Assembly (NCBI GenBank): GCA_023150835.1
Contig: JAKLKB010000163.1
Coordinates: 1 to 12,522, forward strand
DNA: 12,522 nucleotides
Direction: 5' to 3'
Source: Myxococcota bacterium
GTDB lineage: Bacteria; Myxococcota_C; UBA6777
The translations under genes were made by a program, and so were the position numbers. A model generated the notes under the pieces. The model did not search any database. It was not told the origin of the DNA and saw only the letters and a program-made list of their open reading frames with translations. Numbering within the stretch: position 1 is the first letter of the stretch; each line of letters opens with the position of its first letter. Below are positions 6,828-12,522 of this stretch, piece by piece.

Positions 6828-7223
6828 ATGCCCAAGGATCAACGCATCGAGCCTCTCGCCACGATATCAGCCGATGCTGTCCGTTGGATGATCCGCGAAC
6901 AGCCGACACATCGTGCCTCGTGCCGCCATGCGCCCCGACCTTGTCCCCATCTGCTCTGCCGCTTTCATACTTACTTCCAATCCGCTCCCACACAAGCCTC
7001 GGCCTCCACACAAACACCGGCCTCCGCCCCGCTCACAAACACCCTTGCTCTCGCCCAAAACAACAACGAATGTTGGGAAGCACCTTCTTGTCGCCTCGAC
7101 GCACTCGAACAAGAAGCCCAACAAAAAGGCCAACCCATTGAACCCGATCATCCCGTCGACATCCACCCACACCTCACCGAAGCCGCCCTCCAGATCCTCG
7201 CTGCCCCCACCCAAGACAACTAA
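6828..7223 (+). CDS. Small Cys-containing protein, possible HTH-less relative of a myxobacterial sigma-like family
   Basis: 131 aa. AGGA lies 7 nt before the ATG at 6828. Residues about 30-50 contain C32, C39 and C44 in a PRPCPHLLCRFHTY segment; an 18-residue Ala/Thr/Ser/Pro-rich stretch (about 53-72) follows, then C82 and C88 in SCRLDALEQ. The order PCP, two residues, CR plus aromatic/His, then SC-x-LD, resembles from memory a family of small Myxococcota proteins annotated as sigma-70 region 4-like DNA-binding proteins. In those, the Cys-Ala-Leu-Asp motif is followed by a helix-turn-helix. Here that HTH is not recognisable: the remaining 40 residues are acidic, Pro/His-containing and end in a short helix. 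The protein may bind a metal through its cysteines. The gene's own stop codon overlaps the edge of the palindromic element at 7223-7336, so a longer ancestral C-terminus could have been cut off. Family membership is inference. Confidence 0.6.
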   Translation: MPKDQRIEPLATISADAVRWMIREQPTHRASCRHAPRPCPHLLCRFHTYFQSAPTQASASTQTPASAPLTNTLALAQNNNECWEAPSCRLDALEQEAQQKGQPIEPDHPVDIHPHLTEAALQILAAPTQDN

Positions 7224-7336
7224 TACGAGAGCCGCAAGATGTGTGATCGAAGGATCGTGCGTAGATGCCCTACGGTTGGGCAGCCACAGGGGGCAGCCCC
7301 TACGTTTTACGATCACACAATGGGCGGATATCGTAT
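7223..7336. mobile_element. MITE-like imperfect palindromic element
   Basis: The outer 27 bp at each end (7223-7249 and 7310-7336) are inverted copies matching at 21 of 27 positions with no gaps. They include ATACGA/TCGTAT at the tips and a perfect TGTGTGATCG/CGATCACACA at the inner side. The interior (7276-7303) carries the core of the repeat seen at 1-122, with one changed base. If the element is taken as 7224-7335, it is flanked by TAA on both sides, which could be a 3-bp target duplication; the left TAA is the stop codon of the preceding gene. It has no coding capacity, as expected for a non-autonomous element. It lies between two convergent genes and could also end transcription from both sides. 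Confidence 0.6.
7276..7303. repeat. GC-rich dispersed repeat core, copy 3
   Basis: This 28-bp core matches 14-41 and 91-118 except for one base: CTGCC in those copies is CAGCC here, which puts a single mismatch in the stem GGGCAGCC (7278-7285) / GGCAGCCC (7292-7299). It lies inside the MITE-like element, slightly off its centre. Confidence 0.75.
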
Positions 7337-7360
7337 AACCCCTCCAACCGAGAGAAGCGA

Positions 7361-8095
7361 TCACAACACTCCCCCCAGTGCATCACACAGCATCACCGTC
7401 GCCTCCGAAGCATCAGCCCACTTCAACATCGAGTCGGCCATCTCTTCGGCATATCCGCGCAACTCATCATCCGAGCAAACTTCGATGCTGCTGTAGAGGC
7501 AAGCCAAAAGGCGTGTATCTTCGGGGACCAACTTTGCAAACATCGAATCTTTGACGGGATTGGCGATGGGGCGAGCCTGTTCGCCTTGGCCTTGGCACAG
7601 GCATAACAAGCCCGAAACATCGAGACTTTGGCCCGAAGCGTTAAAGATGTAGGTTTCACCTTCGCGCCCCCAACGCAGCGACATACGATCACCGACCCGA
7701 TCCAAGGCGATCATCGATATCGGAAGACCCGATTCGAGCGAGTGCAGGTTGTTGATATCTACAGCATTGAGGATCATCGGAAAGCCCGTCTGTTGGACGG
7801 TTCGCAACAAATACTCTTGGGCAGGTTTGCTGCGGCCAGCGGGTTTGAACCCACCTTGACGAAGAAGATCGCGGATGGCGTTGCGGCGCTCCTCGCCCCC
7901 CGGGAGTCCATCCGTCAGCACTTTTTTCGCAGCGATCTCACAGCGAGCACGCAATCCATCGGAGGCTTCGGCCAAACGCACACCTCGGGCCTCCACCCAC
8001 GCCGTCCGTAATCCTTGGATCTTGTCTTCCACAGGTATCCGCAACACTTCTTGTCCCTTTCTTCTTCGCGAGAGCGCCCGATGGCGCTTGGGCAT
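7361..8095 (-). CDS. Free-standing B3/B4 tRNA-binding domain protein
   Basis: 244 aa from the ATG at 8093-8095, which has GAGG 8 nt upstream. The open frame extends further to 8341, but that part overlaps the divergent gene and does not look like the family. The protein matches the B3/B4 domain of phenylalanyl-tRNA synthetase beta chain found as a separate protein: a start VEDKIQGLRTAWVEARGV (22-39), then MILNAVDINNLHSLESGLPI (107-126), GREGETYIFNASGQ (143-156) and GLLCLCQG (162-169), and NPVKDSM (179-185). Free-standing B3/B4 proteins are thought to bind misacylated tRNA or amino acids and to act in trans editing; that role is from family knowledge. It is divergent from the metallopeptidase-like gene with an 85-bp gap and is followed by the MITE-like element. 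No catalytic synthetase domain is present. Confidence 0.85.
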   Translation of the reverse strand: MPKRHRALSRRRKGQEVLRIPVEDKIQGLRTAWVEARGVRLAEASDGLRARCEIAAKKVLTDGLPGGEERRNAIRDLLRQGGFKPAGRSKPAQEYLLRTVQQTGFPMILNAVDINNLHSLESGLPISMIALDRVGDRMSLRWGREGETYIFNASGQSLDVSGLLCLCQGQGEQARPIANPVKDSMFAKLVPEDTRLLACLYSSIEVCSDDELRGYAEEMADSMLKWADASEATVMLCDALGGVL

Positions 8096-8180
8096 CTTGA
8101 CAACCTCGACGACCTTATCCACACCTGTCCCAAGGTCAAGCCTGCGCAACCCTGCGCCCCACAGACGGAGAGGATGGATC

Positions 8181-10589
8181 GTGCATACCCTCACGGAATT
8201 CTCCTTGGCGACACTTTTGCGCCAACGCATTTTTTGGATCATCACCGCTCTACTCACCCTGATCTCGGTGATCTTGGCTGCTCTACCTTTGACAGGGGTT
8301 CTGGGCCTCGAATACAGCTTGTTCTTCGGTGCGCCCGCCACGCTCTTGTGCGGCCATCTCGCGTTGCGTAGCGTCTGGCTGCGAAGTCAAGTCCCCACGC
8401 TTTCCCCCGAACTATGGGGGACAACGCTGCGGATCATCGCCGCCGCCTACCTTGCGCTCTCCCCTGCTTTGTCGCTGATCTGCGCCAACGCCCTGCGCGT
8501 CCAAAACTGCAACTGGTCCGAAGGTTTCGCTTATTTTGGTCTCTTGCCCGCTGTCGGTGTGCTTTGGGGGGCGGTGTTTGGGATGGCTTGTGCGTTGATC
8601 CCACGCAAACGCCTTGCCGTCACGGCGTTGTATGGGCTGCCGCTGTTGAGTGTGTTGTGGGTGCTTTGGGGGGCCTTTGCCCATCCACCGATCTTTGCTT
8701 ACAACCTCTTTTTCGGCTTTTACCCGGGATCGTTGTATGACGAGCTACGCACCATCACATCCACGTTGGTAATTTATCGGATGTGGACGCTTGGGTGTGC
8801 GGTCGCATTGCTCGGAGGGATCGCTCTTTTGGCGGGTCGAAGCGGATTGGTCGGAAAGAGCCACTATGCTTGGCGCGAGGCGGCGTGGTCGCCCTCTCCA
8901 GAGGCTCTGGATGGAAGACTCCGTCACACCGGCCTCGTCGAGACCACCCTCAGCGCGACACTTTGGACCCTCGTTGCCACTTGCGCCGTTGTCTTGGGCT
9001 TTTTCAAACGAACGGATCTCGGTTTTGTCCACACCAACGCCTCGATCCAACGGGCGCTTGGGGGGCGATGGGAAACCCCGCACTTTGTTCTGTATTACGA
9101 TATCGAACGCACACAACCTCGACAGATCGAGCGACTTGCGCGTGATCACGAGTTCCGCTACCACCAACTTGTCCGCTACTTCGGCCACAAACCCCAACAA
9201 AAGATCGAATCGTATCTCTTTGTGAGCGCGGCCCAAAAGAACCAATACATGGGCGCAGAACGCACCATGATCGCCCGACCTTGGGCCTATCAGATGTATC
9301 TACACGGCATGGGCTTTCCTCACCCCGTCCTCAAGCACGAACTCGCTCACGTCTTTTCAGCCGCCTTTGGGCATGGGCCTTTTCGGATCGCTGCACAGCA
9401 TGGGATCCTCCCTCTCAACGCCTTGATCGAAGGGGTCGCCGTCGCCGCAGACTGGGAGCGCGATGACTTAACCCCCCATCAATGGTGCAAGGCGATGCTT
9501 GAAAAAGGCTGGAAGATCGATCCCGCCAAGATCCTCGGCCCTGCGGGCTTCTTTCAACAATCCTCCGCTCTGGCTTACCGTGTCGCAGGCTCTTTTAGCC
9601 GCTATCTGATCGATCGATACGGCATGGAGCGCTACAAACTCGCCTACGGAAAAGCCGATTTCGCCCGCGTTTACCAACGATCCCTCGAACAACTGGCCCA
9701 AGAATGGCGCAGCTTCCTCAAAAACCAAGTCCAGCTTTCCACCGCTGATCGCCATGATGCACACTACGCCTTCCGCAACTTCCGCTCCATCTTCAAGCGC
9801 ACCTGCCCTCACGAGATCGCCGCCCTACGCAGCCACATCGCCTCCGCCTCGCAAACACGGCGCTATCGCACCGCCCTCGCCCTCCAACAACGCCTTTGCT
9901 CCATCGACAACCACCCTTACAACCAGCTCTCCACCGCCGACCTGCTGCTCGCCGCCAAACAATACACCCAAGCCGCCGAACTCCTCGAAGCGATGCGCCG
10001 CCAATTCCCCCCCAAAGAATACCCCGTCTTCCACAGCCGTATCCTTCAACGACTCGCACAGATCCGCTTCCGACAAAACCACACGCAACAAGCCGCCGAC
10101 CTCCTCCAAGCCATCCCCCTCGAAACCCTCCCTTTCCACTACCAACGCGAGATCGCCCTCCGCCGCCGCGCCTTCCGATATCCCGATATCACACGCATCA
10201 TCTTCGATTATCTCGACCAAGACCACAAGATCGCCCCTCTGCTCGCCCTCCAACGCGCCGCCCTCCAATCCCCCCAACATCCCGACCTCCACTACCTCCT
10301 CGGGCGGAGACTCTATTTTGACCGACAATACACTCTCTCCGAATCCATCCTACAAAAAGCCGTCTATCCCCCCCAACTCTCCGCACTCTCCGTCGAGATC
10401 CTCCGAATGACCGCAACATCCGCCTTTTTGCGTGGCGATTATGCCACCGCCGAACTACGCTTCACTCAACTCGCACAACTCAAGATCTCCATGCCTTCGG
10501 GCCTTCGTGCCTCTGCCATTGATTGGGCCGAACGCGCCCGCTGGGAAGCCCAGATCTACCGCAACCCTCCCACACCCAACAACCCATAA
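8181..10589 (+). CDS. Multi-pass membrane protein with Peptidase_MA-like HELAH domain and TPR-like tail
   Basis: 802 aa from GTG 8181, which follows AGGA by 6 nt. The open frame reaches back to 7875, but that part is antisense to the B3/B4 gene. Residues 1-275 hold about seven hydrophobic segments (near 17-41, 44-62, 82-102, 115-140, 145-166, 199-218 and 253-275), so the protein is anchored in the inner membrane. Residues about 297-480 resemble the Peptidase_MA/M1-like domain: WETPHFVLYYD, then zinc motif HELAH (386-390) and a likely third ligand Glu417 in LIEGVAVAADW. The spacing of 31 residues fits gluzincins. Residues about 620-790 form helical, TPR-like hairpins (for example ALALQQRLCSID and AAELLEAMRRQFPP). 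If active it would cleave peptides or proteins at the membrane face; substrate unknown. It shares a short divergent region with the B3/B4 gene. Confidence 0.85.
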   Translation: MHTLTEFSLATLLRQRIFWIITALLTLISVILAALPLTGVLGLEYSLFFGAPATLLCGHLALRSVWLRSQVPTLSPELWGTTLRIIAAAYLALSPALSLICANALRVQNCNWSEGFAYFGLLPAVGVLWGAVFGMACALIPRKRLAVTALYGLPLLSVLWVLWGAFAHPPIFAYNLFFGFYPGSLYDELRTITSTLVIYRMWTLGCAVALLGGIALLAGRSGLVGKSHYAWREAAWSPSPEALDGRLRHTGLVETTLSATLWTLVATCAVVLGFFKRTDLGFVHTNASIQRALGGRWETPHFVLYYDIERTQPRQIERLARDHEFRYHQLVRYFGHKPQQKIESYLFVSAAQKNQYMGAERTMIARPWAYQMYLHGMGFPHPVLKHELAHVFSAAFGHGPFRIAAQHGILPLNALIEGVAVAADWERDDLTPHQWCKAMLEKGWKIDPAKILGPAGFFQQSSALAYRVAGSFSRYLIDRYGMERYKLAYGKADFARVYQRSLEQLAQEWRSFLKNQVQLSTADRHDAHYAFRNFRSIFKRTCPHEIAALRSHIASASQTRRYRTALALQQRLCSIDNHPYNQLSTADLLLAAKQYTQAAELLEAMRRQFPPKEYPVFHSRILQRLAQIRFRQNHTQQAADLLQAIPLETLPFHYQREIALRRRAFRYPDITRIIFDYLDQDHKIAPLLALQRAALQSPQHPDLHYLLGRRLYFDRQYTLSESILQKAVYPPQLSALSVEILRMTATSAFLRGDYATAELRFTQLAQLKISMPSGLRASAIDWAERARWEAQIYRNPPTPNNP

Positions 10590-10847
10590 GACAAGATCGC
10601 GATGCCTTGTGACGAAAGCTCTCCATTTGCGGCTTGCCATTCCATCCAGACCACGCTACAACTGCACTCCTTTACTTCGTCGCACGCAACAAGGATCGAA
10701 CGATGGGTCTGCACGCGTCCCAGAGAAGAACAACACCCACACACCACCCACGCCCTTGGCCTCCACCCAAAACCACCTTGCCTTCACCGCCAAGGCGCTC
10801 CATACTCCCCCCGTTCTCCGCCTTTTCGGCCCGCTAAGGAAATACCG
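10590..10847 (+). promoter_or_regulatory. Leader region with candidate promoter before the last gene
   Basis: This is 258 bp with no separate gene that I would call. An open frame from 10602 joins the next gene in frame, but its product is low-complexity and the good ribosome site is at 10835-10840. A candidate promoter is TTGCCA (10634-10639), 17 bp, TACAAC (10657-10662), giving a leader of about 180 nt. CCTTGGC (10754-10760) and GCCAAGG (10789-10795) could pair in that leader. All are moderate matches. Confidence 0.35.
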
Positions 10848-12302
10848 ATGACCCACGCACTCCGTCTGCCCGAAGATATCTGGAATCTCCTCCTCCAAGA
10901 CCCCAATCACACGCTGGCTTGGGTTCAAGGACACTACCGCGTCGAAGTCCGACTCATCCCTTCTCTCGAAAGCGCCGAACACGACCTCTCCCCCGAACCC
11001 GCTCCCGCCCCCAAGGCTTTATACACACCCCAAACCACCTCCCCACACGCACCGCTGCGCATCGGAGGTGAGACGCCACGCACTTCGCCCGATGCACCGC
11101 CCACACGCATACGCAACACACTCGCCACCAACTACGAACTCGCCTCCGTTCAACGAAACCTCGGCACCGTCAATATCGACCTGCTCCTTGATATCTCTTC
11201 CGATGATCTCGAAGCCGCTCGACAAGCCCCACCCTCCGAACAACCCACCAAACTCCCCGCACCACCGACCTCTCACGAACCGATCTTCTCCGTCCCTTCC
11301 AACAACCTCCAGCCCGCCACCGTCCCGATCCCCCCCAGCGGCTCCAACCAAAGCCTCCCCGTCATTCAGGGCCTTGCTGTCGAAGTCCCCGAAGAGTCTC
11401 CTTCGATGGAATTCGAACTCACCCCCGTCGATGTGGTCGTCGAACAAGAGCCACGCCTCTCCTTGACCCAAAAACAAGCCCCCAAACCCGCTCGCATCGC
11501 CCAGCCCTTCCGCCTTCTTCGCTCCGCTGATACCCCGATCGTTCTCAAGATGCTTGCAGGCCGCCTCAGCATCCCCCTCGAACAATCGATATCTCTTCTC
11601 TACCAATGGAAACAAGAACAACATCTGCTTCAACGCGCACAAAACGCACACATCACTCATCTGCTCTCTGTCCTCCTACCCATGAGCGAATCCGCTTACG
11701 AAGCTCCTACCCGCTACATCATCGGCATCCGACGCGATCAACGCTTCTGCCTCTGGCGCAATAGCCCCCTCGGCGACTTCCGCTTTGAAGCCATCCCCAG
11801 CGACGGCGGAAACTTCCAAGTCGCCCTCTACCAAGGCGAAGCCCTGCTCACCGAAGACGAATTCACTCAACTCTTCACCAAAAGCGACCGCGAACTCGGA
11901 CCCAAACAAGCCCAACAAAAAGCCCAACACCTCTTCCAACAAGTCCAAGGACAGCGCGCCATGACCCAAGGCTCTGTCGCCCAAATGATGCACGTCAAAG
12001 CACAAGAAGAATTCGCCGCCCCACAACAAAACACCCTCCCCGTCACCCAAGAACTCCTCAACCGACTCGATCACCACCGACTCCGCGAAGAACCCCAGAT
12101 CTGGGATACCACCCTTCAGCCCGGTGTCGCCGTCCTCACCCAACACGCCGCCGCCCTCTACCAACACGGAACCGCCCAAATCACGGGCGTCCTCATCTGC
12201 ATCATCGACCGCAAACAATATATGCTCTTCGATCAACACACCCGACGCTACGTCACCCTCCTCCCCAACGGCACACAACAACTCTTCCTTCGACGCCGCT
12301 AA
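10848..12302 (+). CDS. Hypothetical protein with Pro-rich linker and unknown C-terminal domain
   Basis: 484 aa; I do not recognise a family. TAAGGA (10835-10840) lies 7 nt before the ATG at 10848, which decides the start. Residues 1-36 form a small folded start (LRLPEDIWNLLLQ, then VQGHYRVEVRLIPS). Residues about 40-210 are a Pro/Ala/Ser-rich linker with scattered acidic patches such as IDLLLDISSDDLE. From about 215 the protein becomes ordered: a helical part (PIVLKMLAGRLSIPLEQSISLL) that could be a DNA- or protein-binding helix bundle, a part with aromatic beta-strand character (FCLWRNSPLGDFRFEAIP), a long Gln/Lys-rich helix (KQAQQKAQHLFQQVQGQ) and a final beta-rich segment (ALYQHGTAQITGVLICIIDRKQYMLFD) ending in FLRRR. 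There is no signal peptide, membrane span, cysteine cluster or known catalytic motif. The domain-linker-domain plan is like that of the FHA-DUF4388 protein, but no homology is seen. Confidence 0.8.
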   Translation: MTHALRLPEDIWNLLLQDPNHTLAWVQGHYRVEVRLIPSLESAEHDLSPEPAPAPKALYTPQTTSPHAPLRIGGETPRTSPDAPPTRIRNTLATNYELASVQRNLGTVNIDLLLDISSDDLEAARQAPPSEQPTKLPAPPTSHEPIFSVPSNNLQPATVPIPPSGSNQSLPVIQGLAVEVPEESPSMEFELTPVDVVVEQEPRLSLTQKQAPKPARIAQPFRLLRSADTPIVLKMLAGRLSIPLEQSISLLYQWKQEQHLLQRAQNAHITHLLSVLLPMSESAYEAPTRYIIGIRRDQRFCLWRNSPLGDFRFEAIPSDGGNFQVALYQGEALLTEDEFTQLFTKSDRELGPKQAQQKAQHLFQQVQGQRAMTQGSVAQMMHVKAQEEFAAPQQNTLPVTQELLNRLDHHRLREEPQIWDTTLQPGVAVLTQHAAALYQHGTAQITGVLICIIDRKQYMLFDQHTRRYVTLLPNGTQQLFLRRR

Positions 12303-12522
12303 TCCTCCCCCTAGCCGATCCGTAGGCTGCTTTGGGTTTTTGCTTCGATCAGAGCGAACAGCTCCATAGGTTTTGTGGGGTTCCACCCCATACGCGCCTT
12401 GTGAAGCGGAGGAAAGCCCCCCACCCCGCCCTCCCCCGTGAACAGGGGAGGGAGCGAAAGTCGGAAGCCTCGGGGATTTTGTTTTTTCATGACGCACGCT
12501 GTATGCACGAAATGCAGACGCT
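12303..12522. other. Non-coding tail with hairpins and GC-rich repeat sequence
   Basis: No gene is visible in the last 220 bp. A weak hairpin AGCC/GGCT (12313-12328) followed by a T-rich stretch (12331-12341) could end transcription of the preceding gene, but the stem is only 4 bp. TGGGGT (12376-12381) and ACCCCA (12385-12390) form a 6-bp stem with a 3-base loop. The C-rich block 12414-12452 looks like an intergenic repeat rather than unique sequence. Confidence 0.5.
12429..12452. repeat. CCCTCCCC/GGGGAGGG hairpin, probable dispersed repeat
   Basis: Perfect 8-bp arms CCCTCCCC (12429-12436) and GGGGAGGG (12445-12452) flank the loop CGTGAACA. Very similar C-rich palindromes with a GTGAAC-type loop recur between genes in many GC-rich bacterial genomes, so a dispersed repeat is more likely than a gene-specific terminator. 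There is no T-run directly after it on the plus strand. Confidence 0.5.

Noticed and set aside
8097-8121. TTGACA and TATCCA upstream of the metallopeptidase-like gene
   Set aside because: The spacer is 13 bp, too short for a normal sigma-70 promoter.
7875-8180. N-terminal extension of the metallopeptidase-like gene
   Set aside because: It is antisense to the well-supported B3/B4 gene; GTG 8181 has a good ribosome site and starts just before the first membrane segment.
8096-8341. N-terminal extension of the B3/B4 gene
   Set aside because: It would overlap the divergent gene, and the family domain begins just after the ATG at 8095.
9793-10419. Long minus- and plus-strand shadow frames in the tail of the metallopeptidase-like gene
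   Set aside because: They arise from the strongly C-rich, stop-poor codon usage and show no ribosome sites or domains.
10602-10847. 82-codon N-terminal extension of the last gene
   Set aside because: The composition is low-complexity, and TAAGGA at 10835-10840 points to the ATG at 10848.

Overview
This window looks like chromosomal DNA of a GC-rich (roughly 58-60 % by eye), large-genome bacterium, most likely Myxococcota or a related former deltaproteobacterial group. The reasons are gene style: two FHA-domain proteins, one joined to a DUF4388 (PATAN-type) domain by a long Pro/Ala-rich linker; a lipoprotein with a repetitive low-complexity neck; a membrane-anchored Peptidase_MA-like protein with a helical-repeat tail; and proteins rich in Gln, Pro and His. 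This placement is inference. I see no rRNA, tRNA, CRISPR array, integrase, transposase or phage gene.

Layout. Positions 1-122 hold two tandem copies of a GC-rich palindromic repeat. A 218-aa lipoprotein (214-870, +) follows and runs convergently into a tandem-FHA protein (913-1569, -). About 500 bp without a convincing gene (1570-2078) separates that gene from the divergent FHA-DUF4388 gene (2079-3542, +). This spacer carries an operator-like palindrome next to the minus-strand gene and a near-consensus sigma-70-type promoter for the plus-strand gene. Next comes a closely spaced plus-strand group: a small 82-aa protein with a TTG start (3628-3876), a 681-aa helicase-associated-domain protein (3887-5932) and dephospho-CoA kinase coaE (5974-6588). 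An AT-rich promoter region leads to a small Cys-containing protein (6828-7223). A 114-bp MITE-like imperfect palindrome (7223-7336) begins at that gene's stop codon. Beyond it lie a free-standing B3/B4 tRNA-editing-type protein (7361-8095, -), a divergent 802-aa membrane metallopeptidase-like protein (8181-10589, +), a 484-aa protein of unknown function (10848-12302, +) and a 220-bp non-coding tail with hairpin-forming GC-rich repeat sequence.

How the genes work together. The two FHA genes face away from a shared control region and plausibly read phospho-threonine signals from a Ser/Thr kinase encoded elsewhere. coaE (last step of CoA synthesis) and the B3/B4 protein (probable hydrolysis of misacylated tRNA) are housekeeping functions. 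The other genes are accessory and of unknown role.

Most notable signals. (1) The palindromic MITE-like element shares its core with the tandem repeats at the left end. (2) The helicase-associated protein has an internal domain duplication and a 20-unit, three-residue His-rich repeat. (3) There is a strong codon-pair preference that creates GATC: Lys, Gln and Glu codons before ATC end in G almost without exception, although A-ending codons are usual elsewhere. (4) The small Cys protein resembles the front half of a myxobacterial sigma-like HTH family but lacks the HTH. None of these amounts to a proven new system.
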